DNA from: Zoroaster sp. YZ-2022
Taxonomy: Eukaryota > Echinodermata > Asteroidea > Forcipulatida > Zoroasteridae
Assembly (NCBI GenBank): GCA_029582265.1
Contig: CM055823.1
Location: 17,694,093 to 17,758,092, forward strand
DNA length: 64,000 bases
Reading direction: 5' to 3'
In this document: piece by piece, positions 33,659-44,990 of the stretch
Position numbering within the stretch: position 1 is the stretch's first letter
Layout of the letters: each line of letters begins with the position of its first letter
Notes under the pieces: generated by a model
Told to the model about the DNA's origin: nothing
The model's database searches: none
The model's input: the letters and a program-made list of their open reading frames with translations, nothing else
Position numbers and translations under genes: made by a program

Positions 33659-35655
33659 GGCTAGTGTCCCCCAATCTCCCATATATTTATGCCAATACTC
33701 AATGTCATTCCATGTCAAGTCACTTTAAAGGTCCCCAGCTGGGTTATCCTCAGATTTGGCTAAAGAAATTCAAAATAAAGCTTATCTGGTACAGTAATAG
33801 AGCTCGAAGCGACCATTTACCTATATCATGCATTTGCATCACGCCAGAACCGTTGCACAATCATTAGTCAAACTTCTACGCAAGAGAAGGGTAAAACAAC
33901 AACACAGCGACGTTGCATAAAGCATTTTACACAATTTATGGATAATAATTTAACACAACTCCTGGGTGAAATAACTAAACATCATGAATTGGGTACCGTT
34001 TACAGAATAATTGGGTAAAAAGGGAATATGGTCGCTGTTGGGTAAACGTTTACACATATATGTTGGGTTACAATTACTATCGTTATTGGGTAAAAAGTTA
34101 ACACCGTTGCAGGGTACAACTTTAACCAACAGACAACTATGTTCCATTTTTAAACTTGGAAATTGCAAAAATAAAAAATCTGGAACATTAAATTATATAA
34201 AATTCTCATGCAACACCCAGTGTGATTTTAACTCCAAATCCTGCCGAAACATAGGTAATTCATTCATTAAAACATATTGAAAAATATTTGACTTAATCAT
34301 GGGTCCACTTTTCCTAATTTTATGAAATAAATTTTCAGTTTAATGAAAAAGTTTTAAATTTCATAATTTTTATGGAAAAAAATTCATTTTATTGCCATTT
34401 TTCTAAATTCGACTTTATTTACCAAAAATTAGTTTTAAGTCAAAATACTTTTGAACACAAAAAGTATTTCACACAAAAGGATCTGCACAAAGGGACTTTA
34501 AACAGTTTATTGCATGCTGGCAATCCCAATATTAACTCACTGTTCTTGAAAGCTACATCTGCATTTGAAATCTGTGAAATTGTGATTAAGTTTCAGTTGA
34601 CTATAAAACTCGCCGCATTTACGTAATTGTTCTTCTCTGTATTATTCCTTATTCCGTCATTTGTCAAGACGGTAATTATATGTCCACTTGTCAGTATTTC
34701 CAGAGTTTGCGTAAGGAGGGACAAACAAACTTTTTGGACAAATTTACCGACTAAACAATGCAAAAATGAACCGACAAAATTTGTGCAGTCATTAAAAGGC
34801 ATTTATATGCATAGCATACACAAATGAAATGAGAGTGGGTCTAAAATCTCTCACTTATAATACCCAAAGTTGAAGACCTCAGTTAACAACATTCAACGAT
34901 GGGAGGGGTGGGGGTAGTAGGCGTGAGAAATGTTGAGGGGGAGATGTAGGCCTGAGAAAATGTTGAGGGGCGCCGTACGCGTGAAAAATTATCCGCCACT
35001 TAATTTGAACATTTTAAACAATTCAGAGAAGGGCCAAGCTACAACACCAACAAATTCGTGAATTAACCATGACATTTCCATTCAGACGTCTCCAATTCTT
35101 AGCAATGTCCTTCAACAAGGCCCAGCAATGATAAACCGTTACCTTTGAAGTTGCAGGACTTCATCTTTTCAAACCCGACTTCTCCCATGGATAATTTTAT
35201 TTTGCGTGCTGAACGGTCAGATCCAAAACTCCTTATAATGTTTACATCATTCCCACAAACCTCATATCAACCCTACATATTTTATTTAACCTAATCATAA
35301 CCTACTTCCTATGTTTATACAAATAAAAAAACGATTGTGATCGAGTAACTTAGCTTGTTTTGTATAAAATACAAGATTTAAGATGCCAAAATTATGCTTT
35401 TTAATTTTAACGAACATGATTAATTTAAAATGATTGTTGAATTAATATGTATTTAAAATTAGATAAAAGATGTATTGCCCGTGTTTTTCTATACTTTGCC
35501 CCAGGGTGTCACTGCTCAAAATGCCTCAGAAAGGCACAATGGCCAGTTAAAAAAGTGCCCTCTACTGTACCAACCCTGAATACAGAGACACCACTTTCAT
35601 TGGGTCACTTCATGAATACTTTGCTACATGTCCTTTTGTCTTTCTAAGCTACATG
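33659..35655. other. Intron sequence with small relics, no gene
   Basis: 34190-34240 resembles the LINE relic at 10925-10990. 33980-34110 contains several 'ttgggtaaa/ttgggta' motifs. No exon of either gene is recognisable. Confidence 0.45.
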
Positions 35656-35658
35656 TAA

Positions 35659-37085
35659 TGCCCCTTTCCCACTTACACGATTTTTGCTACGGTAGAGCAC
35701 GATTTTTCAATTATTTACAATCGCAACGGCGTCGTGGCCATGTTCGTGGTCAATCGTGGTCCACCATAGCGCACCGTAGTAGATATTTTTATTTGAAATC
35801 CAATATGGGGGAGAGACATGGCTGACCCAAACCATAACCGCTGGCGCGGCTGCAGCCATGTCCCTAGTCGTGCTCGTCAGTGAACCTACGGCACATGTTA
35901 AATGTTTCCTGGTGGTTTCTAGTCGGACTCGTAGGGTTTTACCTTCCATATAATTTCCTCTCTTGATGTAAAGAACTTGAGCTTGTTTCGTCTGCAAGAT
36001 TTCTATAGTTAAATACTTTCATTGCGTGGACGTAAAGTTTGTGATCATTCCGGGCGGAGCTAAATTTTTTCAAACACGAATTTGGCGGCAAAACCAAATC
36101 CCAATATTATCCAATCGGTGTTTGCTAAAAGAGTGTCACATAATCTTTGTAAATTAAAACCCAATCCTGGGCCATTGTGTACAAACTGGAAAGGAGTTGA
36201 TTATAATGCGGGCGTGTTTAAATTTTACGAGTAACCTCAACGACAGTCAACGACCTCAACAAGAGAAACGGACAACAGAAAATGAAAATAAAATTAAGTA
36301 AAGCTGCTCCCTGATCAGGGTGCACCATGGCAGGGGGGGGGGGGGAGAATGTGTAAAAATGCTTGTTATATATACTGGTGGCCCTTCAAGCTTACATGTA
36401 CATGCATACGCAACGCCGTAAAATATAATAGTGAGTGGAATAAATGGAAAACTTTTGGAGGGGAGCTTGAGTCTCCTGAGTCCCCATCCCTTGTACCACT
36501 GCCCTATACTCCTTGCCGAACTCCTCTGTAGACAAGACTTGGGCTCAGATTTTGCTCTCTTTCCTGGCTCCTTCTTTAAAAAAAACAAAAAACATCAGCG
36601 GGCCCTTGGGTGGGGGGGGGCTCGAGCCCCCCCAAGCCCCCCTCCCTTGGGTGCGCCACTGAACAAGACGCCAGCAAGAACATGATTTTTTTATCACGTG
36701 TCTCTTGCTGATAGTGTGTGTTTTTTATCACATGTCTCTTGTCTCTTGTTTAAAAGTGCACACAAGCTGCCACGTCGCACTGGTGTCTTGTGAAATCGTA
36801 CTGACGCCGTAGTGACGTCGTAGTACAATCTTGGCATTTCTTGATACGCCGTGACAAATCTTGACGATATCGTAACTCTACCGTAACACTCTCGTGGCAC
36901 TTTCGCACTACTGCCGTACCACATCTTGACGGCGTCTTGATAGCGTCTTGACAAGACGTAGAATACGATAGACCTTGAACTTTTTGAGTTTGAATTGCTA
37001 CGGTACAGCACGACTGAGCACGATTTTTCAACTTTGAAAAATCGTGCTCTACCGTTGCAAAAATCGTGTAAGTGGGAAAGGGGCA
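35659..37085. mobile_element. Non-autonomous Harbinger-like element (1427 bp)
   Basis: Inverted ends of about 50 bp start tgcccctttcccacttacac on the left and match the reverse complement of the right end with one or two changes. TAA flanks both sides (35656-35658, 37086-37088), the 3-bp duplication expected for PIF/Harbinger. The right half has many short 'cgtcttgac', 'cgtagtac' repeats. No transposase is seen. 36316-36662 may be a nested insertion with 'cagggtgcacca' and 'gtgcgccactg' ends. Confidence 0.8.
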
Positions 37086-37689
37086 TAAGGGAGCCGAATT
37101 CTGAGCGGAGAAACCCTATGTTACGCTGTCAGGTGGGGGTCGTCCACAGTCCACAGTCGTCCACAGATAGCCATTTGGATTAGAATTTTCCTTCTTGTTC
37201 AGTACATGTACAAACAACGAAGTGTTAACGAATTTGTTTTATTTATGTCTTCAATAAAATAGGAAACGTAAATAACAACGTTTTTCTTGTTTTAAGAAAT
37301 TATAATAAAATAGTAATTCTGTTGACCTTTTTAATTGTCTCTGTTTATATCGTGAGAACGGTTTACACAAAACGGTACGTTTTGAATTCGTGTATTATGC
37401 AATTTAAATAGGTCGACATAAGTATGGTACGTTTGTTCCCTTTGTGCATATAACAAAAAAAGATAAAGGACAAAAAATATAGTTTGTTCTTTCTTGTTTC
37501 TTTTATCCTGAACGCAGCAAAAACATTATATAAACAGAAAGACGGTATGTACACGGACCGTTCCACGGACCGTTCCGACACGCCTTGATCAAGGCTACTG
37601 TTTATGTTGAGAAATGGGAGTGTTTTACCAATTAGTGAGGGCCGTGTCTGTCATCCTGCTGTGTTTTAACGAACAGGAAGACTGTGCAG

Positions 37690-37850
37690 GATCTTTCTCT
37701 ATATAATGTTGGTTATTCCTACGGGGTACTTGAGACTGGCATCAGTGTTGATTTGGTACAACCTGTGATGATCCTGAGACAGGCATGTTGGTTTCTTTCT
37801 AAGCATCCAAGTTGATTGAGGCTTGTTGGCTGAACTACATGCAGAACGAA
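37690..37850 (-). pseudogene. LINE ORF2 C-terminal relic
   Basis: On the minus strand one frame reads SLNQLGCLERNQHACLRIIT then GCTKST. 'L(E)..Q..(A)LRIITG..KSTP' is a conserved stretch after the reverse transcriptase/RNase H of I- and Jockey-type LINEs. About 40 codons can be read before stops. Confidence 0.45.
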
Positions 37851-38218
37851 GTGATGACAAAGAGAAACAGACTCTACAACGGTATGCCGCTCCTCTGTAG
37901 GTTTCCCAACTGTAGCTCATAGTCCATTGACTTTTAAGGTTTTTAATAAAGATGTGATATACATGATTTACAGAAGTTGAGCTGGTAATAACTTTTACCA
38001 GATACCCAGATACGTCTGAGCTGTCTGGGGGGTGTCCGCCCCTCGAAAGGGGGAAGGCCAAGGGGGAGAGTTGGTATTAAAACTTCTTACGCAAACAGTC
38101 AATGTCATATCAAACATGATGAAAAGAACCAAGAACTCTTCTTGACAATGGTAGGGAAAACAACTGATTGAACAAATATCATGAAATGCCTGGAAGTACC
38201 TGCTCTAAATTCAATGAC

Positions 38219-38258
38219 TATGGGATCACTATGGGATCACTGTGGGATCACTGTGGGC
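38219..38258. repeat. Short tandem repeat (tgggatcact)n
   Basis: Three to four imperfect 12-bp units 'tatgggatcact/tgtgggatcact'. Confidence 0.8.
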
Positions 38259-39050
38259 TATTTCCTATAATGATGTTGGGGAGAAATCCAAATTGACCAT
38301 TCAGCTATTTTGTACGAAAACATATGTTTATACCTTCGTGTTTACTATTTATGCAGAAAGATAATAAATGTAGAGTCATTATATTTGCTACTAAAAGGAA
38401 CAACACATTTACATTACTAACAAGATAATAAGAAGAGTACCGATATTAAACAAATTACTGATGCTGTACAATTTAAGAGTTTTTACCCTACTAAAAATGA
38501 CATCGACTATACCAAAGACAGGTCTCTTCAAACCTGATGTTGACTTTTACTATTGGACATTGTTTAATAAGCTCGTCAGCAATTAAAACATAATCGAAAT
38601 GGCTGCCTCTTTCAATTCAAGATGGCCGCCATGGCCCTACTAAATGTTATTTTGAGGCTTCAAATATATATGGCGGATCTCGGGGGAGTGGGTTGGGGGA
38701 GTCGAAGGTGGCACGTGACCCTCCCTTATCGCCGGCCATGCATGTAAACTTACTATATTTTTGGGTGCCACTTTTTGGCAGTGTGCCCCCCCCCCCGCCT
38801 TTACCCTGTGTCCCTATTTTTTCAGACTCTGGATCATCGCCGTAATTTACAGAAATGACAATACACAGAAAGAAGGAAATGAAAGTTTTTCTAACAGTAA
38901 ATAAATTATAGTTGCATATCGCTGTGTTTATTAAAGTGGTATTTTACCGTACTGTATATTATATTGAACAGTTCCAGTTAAGTTGAATATAATCATACGT
39001 CCCCATTATATGTTACGGTAATTTAAGGAAGAACGAACATTAACACTTAC

Positions 39051-39122
39051 AATCGTCGTAAGAACGAAAAGTCTTTAAAAAGACCAGTTGGCAGAACGCT
39101 GATATTTCCACCCGATAACGAA
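39051..39122 (-). CDS. Leucine-rich repeat exon (72 nt)
   Basis: On the minus strand, acceptor 'tatctgcag' and donor 'gtaagtgtt' bound 72 nt in phase 2-2. It encodes SLSGGNISVLPTGLFKDFSF then LRRL, a complete LRR (xLxxxNIxxLPxGLFxxxxxLxxL). It is the first recognised repeat after the cap exon at 41368-41494, whose phase-2 end fits. Its flanking introns do not resemble those of the 31648 and 11898 exons, so it is an older, diverged repeat. Confidence 0.8.
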
Positions 39123-39699
39123 CTGCAGATAAAGGGTGTCACAATAGAAAGAAAAGCACTTTATTACACATTATGTCAAATTATAACATTAAAGCAACAA
39201 TATCGTCACAATAGAGTCATTGGGGGCGATAGCGGTGGGGTGGATGGGGGGAAATGTCCCCAAATATTTATGGTGGAGGGGACGCTAAAGGCAATATCCC
39301 TCTCCAATATTTTTGCCTTGTGTATATTATTTTTGTAAAGTTTGCTAATTCGTAAGATGTAAAATATATGATTAAAATGCATAATAATTGGACTCCAATT
39401 AATATTTAAATACAGCAATTGGTTTGTTATAATTTGTTTAGCTTCATCATACTTGACAGCGATTCCTCCAAGAGCGATATTTCCCCTCTGTAATTGTAGC
39501 TACTATTTCCCTTCTGTTGTGAGAAAGAATTATTTTTTATTAACCCATGATTGGCGACACTAACAAGCATATAGGTGACAATCGGTGGAGGGGGGACAAC
39601 ATGTAATGGCAATGTCTGAATAATTATCATCCCCTACCAAAAGGTTACTCCCCATTATTACATAATTATAATTCATTTTGTTTACAGGCTCCCCAATAC

Positions 39700-39920
39700 A
39701 GTGGAGTGTCGTGACCAAGCGGTCTAGTGCATCGGACTCAAGTTCTGGCGTTGTTAGAATGTGGGCTCGAATCCCTGGCTGGCCGGTCACGGCGCTTGTG
39801 TCCTTGAGCAAGACGCTAAACCGCAATTGCTTCGTCCTTCGGATGGGACGTTAAGCCGTAGGTCCCGTGTACTAGATTATTAAAGTAATGCACGTAAATG
39901 AACCCAGAACACTTATATGT
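39700..39920 (+). mobile_element. tRNA-derived SINE
   Basis: The tRNA-like head has 'gtgaccaagcggtctagtgc' (box A region) and 'gctcgaatccc' (box B). A body with 'tgtccttgagcaagac' and 'cttcggatgggacgttaagc' follows, strings widely shared by animal SINEs. The 3' border is not clear. Confidence 0.75.
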
Positions 39921-40457
39921 TACCCCTTATGTACTTAAGTGTGCGTCTGTTCTATGCGCAGTACTGTACGCGTTATACCCCCTGACACACCAATTAAATA
40001 TCACACCAATTAAATATACCGAACTACCCTTGCCCCTAATAGTACTCCAATTATTAATTACATACAAAACATAACTGCATGAAGCCTGCCGAACTAGCTA
40101 GGGACGGCTTGTTTATTCGTCACTTATTAACAATTATTACTTTCTTATTATTTGAACAAACTTCGATCTTTATTTGTATTAGTTCATATTAATGGGCACA
40201 TACTTCTATTTCTTGTCTAAAAATACGAAACGACCTTTGTGTTTTCCTTATTACTGCTTGAATATAAATGTACATAATGTTGGCGCGACATAACTTTTCC
40301 TGCCCAGGGTAAAAAACTCAGATAAAACTCGATGAGCTGAAAACTCTGGAAAACCTTGTGGCTGACTTCTGGAGGCCTACGCCGTTATTATATGTTATTT
40401 ATTTCCTTTTGTGATCTTAAATTAATTTTTGTAGTTGTAATTCTTGATACGTTTAAG

Positions 40458-40694
40458 AAACTTATTTGTTCGGAAATGTACCGACCTAGCAGTTTGATGT
40501 CACAGGCTAGAATGCCCACCCTATCTGTACCCACACAACACCTGGTTGCAGCATACCTAATAATAATAATAAACCTTATGTTTATTTATAATAAAAACTT
40601 ATTTGTTCGGAAATGTACCGACCTAGCAGTTTGATGTCACAGGCTAGAATGCCCACCATATCTGTACCCACACAATGCCTGGTTACAGCATACA
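40458..40694. repeat. Two-copy direct repeat, period 137 bp
   Basis: 'aaacttatttgttcggaaat' and the following 90 bp occur twice (40458-40556 and 40595-40694), separated by an AT-rich (ATA)n spacer. Confidence 0.9.
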
Positions 40695-41367
40695 TATACC
40701 CTCAATAACATTCCATTCAAATTTGGCTATACCTAATTACAGATTATGCATATTCATAAACCGGTCAAGCGTCACGCTTGCTTGTACCAAACAGACAAAT
40801 ATTTCCTGCTATACTGCGTACCACAGGAAAATAAAGTTTTGATGGATCCTTGGTTTCATTACAAGAAATGTATAAAAAATTATTTTGGGTAAATTATTTG
40901 TTCTTCGAAATCGTCTCGTACCCATACACACCCCAGTAATATAATCAGTTTTCAAATAAAGGTCAATATAAATTGAAAAATTCCAGAAAATAATTAGCGT
41001 AAAAAAAGAGGGGAAATTGGGGGATGGCTTCATGGGGGTAGATTAGGGGTCAGGTTAGGGGTCAGGTCAGATCCTCGCTGACGCGTTCCCCCAATTGTCA
41101 CAAGTAATCGTCGCCTCTGATCAGACTTTCAAAATGACATTTAAACCTACGACACCGATTCAATGCTGTCAAAAGTCTGCTCTGATCGTGACAATATTGT
41201 CCCTTTAATTAATTTAAATTAAACAGACAAGAGATGTGAATTTCGTATAAAACTCACCATCATTGTTATTATTATTTGGTTATTAATTTGTTGTATTTGT
41301 TATGATTTGTTTTGTTATTTAGTTTAATTAAAGTGTATTTCTATCCCTTCTGAACCCTTGTACTTAC

Positions 41368-41494
41368 ATTATATTTGTTCTGTTCATGATGCCGCCGATG
41401 GTGTACTGGTTCCAACCATCCATGCAATCCACGCGGGTATATCGATTAAAAATCCAACAATTGCAGACATCAGGACACTGCTGATCTTCATATC
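41368..41494 (-). CDS. LRR N-terminal cap (LRRNT) exon
   Basis: On the minus strand, a strong pyrimidine tract and acceptor 'gatccag' precede a 127-nt exon that ends at donor 'gtaagtac'. It reads YEDQQCPDVCNCWIFNRYTR then VDCMDGWNQYTIGG. C-P-x-x-C-x-C plus a fourth Cys is the LRRNT signature that caps the first LRR in secreted and receptor proteins. It joins in phase 1 to the LDLa exon upstream and leaves in phase 2, as the LRR exons require. 'MNRTNI' contains a possible N-glycosylation site. Confidence 0.8.
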
Positions 41495-42042
41495 CTGGAT
41501 CGAGAAGAATAAGACGAAAGAACCTCGTACAATTAAAGCTCATTAAAAATGTTGATTAGCTGCATTCAAACTCCAAGCCAATAATTATATACTTTTGGTA
41601 TAATGTATGTAAATACATACATACTTTAGAATCCAAAGTTATGTACAAAAACAAACTCTGAAAGTTTAAGCTTATTTCATTGTGTCGCTGAACAGTGAAC
41701 ATGCATTCGGATTTTTTTTTTCATTCAAATGTAAACATTTACCTCTCCATATGACAACAATTTATTTGCCAAATAATGTGATTAACTGCACTAAAAATGT
41801 TAACACCTCAGACACAACATGTTTAAGTGATGTTTGATACCATCACCAACTTGACCTCAAGTTTCATGTAAAACTGTAATCATTTATTTTTCGGGAATAC
41901 GTGTATTATAATAATATAGGGTCTTTAAAAGCAGTGACGGATACATACACGGACTATTTATGTTGTGTATCGTTTAAACATTGTGAATGCTTTCTTACTT
42001 GAACTGAAACATTGACAGATCGGTTACAATGACTAATTTTAA

Positions 42043-42566
42043 GTTCTGACTGGTTAAAGCGTCGGCACGTACCTAGAGGCAGTACAAATCTCTACAAGTT
42101 AGTGTTCTGACTGGTTAAAGCGCCGGCCCATACCTTGTATGAGCCAGTACAGATCTAAACAAGTTAGTGTTCTGACTGGTTAAAGCGTCGGCACGTACCT
42201 TGAGGCAGTACAGATCTAAACAAGTTAGTGTTCTGACTGGTTAAAGCGTCGGCACGTACCTTGAGCCAGTACAGATCTAAACAAGTTAGTGTTCTGACTG
42301 GTTAAAGCGTCGGCACGTACCTTGAGCCAGTACAGATCTAAACAAGTTAGTGTTCTGACTGGTTAAAGCGTCGGCACGTACCTTGAGGCAGTACAGATCT
42401 CTACAAGTTAGTGTTCTGTACTGGTTAAAACGCCGGCCCGTACCTTGAGGCAGTACACATCTCTACAAGTTAGTGTTCTGATGACTGGATAGAGAGCCGG
42501 CCCATACCTTCAGGCAGTACAGATCTGTACAAGTTAGTGTTCTGACTGGTTAGAGCGCTGGCCCAT
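42043..42566. repeat. 61-bp tandem repeat, about nine units
   Basis: The unit runs from 'gttctgactggttaaagcg' through 'cggcacgtaccttgaggcag' and 'tacagatct' to 'acaagttagt'. Units vary at a few sites and the last is partial. 'actggttagagcgctggccc' in the last unit resembles a tRNA D-arm/box A region, so the repeat may derive from a tRNA-like SINE head. Confidence 0.9.
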
Positions 42567-42698
42567 TATCTGTTCATAGCTGTCTGGTATAATATTTCAG
42601 TTATGATAATGTTTTAATTCGTTTTTGTATTTTGTTCCCTTTTGATCGAATGTTTCCTTTTCAAACCATTGTTAATATTTTGTTAACACACATTTAGG

Positions 42699-43010
42699 GT
42701 GCCATTGTCAAACAATCTTCTGCATCAGACTATAGTATTATGATGGCTTAGTCGTCAGAATGTGGGTTAGAATCCTGGCCGTAACAGTGGTACTTGTGTC
42801 CTTGAGCGAGACACAATTGTTTATTGCTTCTCTTCACACCTGAGTAAAATGGGTACTTGTGAGGGTTAGAGATGGATGTTGTGTTTGATTATAGCCACTG
42901 TACCGCTGAGTACAGCAGCATAGAGTTATATACTCACAAAGGGAGCTGAGAAAGTGCTAGGATTTATATTGGCCCAATGACCAGGGATAATAAAGTGAAT
43001 CGCTTTATAG
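42699..43010 (+). mobile_element. tRNA-derived SINE
   Basis: A diverged relative of the SINE at 15483. The head has 'tggcttagtcgtcagaatgtg' and box B-like 'ggttagaatcc'. The body has 'gtgtccttgagcgagacac', 'aatgggtacttgtgagggtt' and 'gttatatactcacaaaggga'. It ends near 'aatcgctttatagatagatt'. It lies just downstream of the 61-bp repeat array. Confidence 0.75.
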
Positions 43011-43212
43011 ATAGATTTATTTTTCTTTAATAAGGGTCAATCAGAATGTACTTGTTTTAAATGGGTGTAAAATTTGATATTTTTTGTGGACATTTGAAGA
43101 ACCAGGCTTTAGGCTACCGGTACAACACTGCAGTAAGGCGATTGTCATTGTATCAACGGTCGTTGGGGAAACGAGGATATGTTGATGGATTGTACCCTAG
43201 TTCATTGCTTAC

Positions 43213-43335
43213 CACATTCTTCCTCATCCAATCCATAGATCTCACAGTCTCTGAAACCATCGCATCTAGCGTCGGGTGATACACACGAGCCATCACCACA
43301 ATCGAAAAGGCTGGCATCGGGACAAGATGATTCGT
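43213..43335 (-). CDS. LDL-receptor class A domain exon
   Basis: On the minus strand, acceptor 'acgtacag' and donor 'gtaagcaa' bound 123 nt in phase 1-1. It encodes one complete LDLa module: ESSCPDASLFDCGDGSCVSP then DARCDGFRDCEIYGLDEEEC. All six cysteines are present, and the acidic calcium-cage residues (D, D, DE-E) are in place. LDLa modules bind calcium and ligands. An LDLa next to an LRR cap is the arrangement of relaxin-type and GRL101-type receptors. Confidence 0.92.
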
Positions 43336-44184
43336 CTGTACGTGAATAATACAACAATGTTTTCCAAGTTAACCGAGTTAAACTTTGTCTAATTAATTAC
43401 ATTACATTAGAAATGTAAATAAATGCGAAAGTAACGACACGTTTTACATGACAATTTATAACGAGTTACTTTATCGTTTCAGTTTGCGGTAACCCTATGT
43501 GTTTATCTCAACTATAATCATCGTCAGGAGACAGTTTCCTGACGATGAGTAGAGTATACTATTAATCAAAACGTAGAGAAGACCCCAAGAAGCCCATTTG
43601 TTTCTCCCTGAACCACAAACTCACTTAGCAACAGTTGAGATAACGAGTTACCTGATAAGGATCTTTTCAGAACCCTGTGCCTGGCTCAGCGATAGTGAGA
43701 TAAACACATGCTGTTATCGCAAACCGATACAATATCAATACTCCACCATGCAAAACCTCAAATCTTGAATGACTTTGGAACCCTTTGGTTTGATCCATTA
43801 ATGTGATAAAAATGGTGTTGTGATCATCTGATTTGAATGCTTAGGTCTATAGGGTAATGAATGGTAGGAAACAATAAAACATTTAAGAAAACAATAAACG
43901 AAGGTAATGTCAATAACATTGAATGGTTTTCCTTCTAAAAACATTGCTAGATGGTTGAAATCCATTTATTTTATCTTATCAAAACATGTACTAATGAAAT
44001 AATTAGCCAGTAGTGTAATACATTAATCAAGTAATGTAATATTGGACTGTAATGTAAAAACGTTTGCGCATAATGTAATAATAACTTCACCAGTCTGTGG
44101 TGTAGTACATTCGTTTCTGACCCGTAATGTAAAAACTCAAAACATTCCAGGCCAGTATGACATCTCTGGTTAATTATTTCATTA

Positions 44185-44383
44185 CACTGTAAGAAATATT
44201 GGGCAAACACGATTGATTTTGACCAACACTGGTCAACATATCAACAGGTTACACACAGTTGGTTTACCATTGCCCAATGTTGGAAAATTTTTGCCAAAAT
44301 ATGTGAACAGTTGTGGTAAATACTGACCAATTCTGGGAGAAATAACGTTACCCAACCCCATGTTGCCCAACGTTTTTACAGTG
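44185..44383. mobile_element. Short MITE with CACTGTAA ends (199 bp)
   Basis: Left end 'cactgtaagaaatattgggc' and inverted right end 'cccaacgtttttacagtg' are flanked by TA on both sides (44183-44184, 44384-44385). The interior repeats 'ttgcccaa' and 'tgaccaa' motifs. It lies in the intron between the CUB and LDLa exons. Confidence 0.75.
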
Positions 44384-44633
44384 TACGGGGTCATATCTTC
44401 AGGGGTGGATCCAGGATTTTTGAAGGGGGCGCGTCCAGACTCAACAAAAAATATCAGTCGCTTTGTTAAAAATGTATGTTTGTCTGTCCAGGAAGGTTAA
44501 AACAATTTAAACAATAACAATTAAAAATGGCAACAACAAAAAAGGGGGCGGGGGGGGGGGGGGTGGTCTACTACTGTACTATTTTTCCAGGTGATACGAG
44601 CTTTAAGTATAATAGATGTAGTATACCACTTAC

Positions 44634-44990
44634 ACGTTGCCGAGAAGTTGCCCAACAGCTGCAGGCGAAATCCAGTACGCGTCACCGAATAATCAGATAT
44701 GAAATTCACAGACACTGACGTGGAATTGAACGCAATGGTTCGTACTTTAGTGGATCCGTGAAGTTGGAAAGAAACCATCTCACCTCCATTTAGAGTGCTT
44801 CCATCAAACTCTACCATGTCGTAGCCTTCTTCGGTTTCAAAACTAAGAACCCTCACCAGTATCTGTGAATTACGGTTCATGATCTCCCAATCACAGTTGA
44901 TATTATCAGGGTAGCTGAGCGGGTAACGTGGAGACTTTATATATGAATAGTTCCCAGACGAAACGTAGTATCGATGTAAACCACAGTCAT
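44634..44990 (-). CDS. CUB domain exon of LRR receptor-like gene
   Basis: On the minus strand, acceptor 'ttttctcttcag' and donor 'gtaagtgg' bound 357 nt (119 codons) in phase 1-1, a whole CUB domain in one exon. It opens with DCGLHRYYVSSGNYSYIKSP, contains the typical YP..Y.....C.W motif (YPLSYPDNINCDWEI) and the GYDMVEFDG strand, and closes with VNFISDYSVTRTGFRLQL. CUB domains are extracellular beta-sandwich interaction modules. It precedes the LDLa exon by 1.3 kb, and the phases join without shift. No signal peptide or further upstream exon is visible to the right. Confidence 0.92.

Noticed and set aside
33263..33728. Gly/Pro-rich frames on both strands
   Set aside because: Produced by G and C homopolymers inside and beside the hAT MITE at 33438-33650.
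35707..37086. Arg/Ser-rich minus-strand frames
   Set aside because: They come from the degenerate internal repeats and terminal inverted repeats of the Harbinger-like element; no transposase motif is present.
44521..44633. Extension of the CUB open frame beyond 44634
   Set aside because: A good donor (gtaagtgg) ends the exon at 44634, and the phase then fits the LDLa exon. The further frame runs into intronic poly-G/C.
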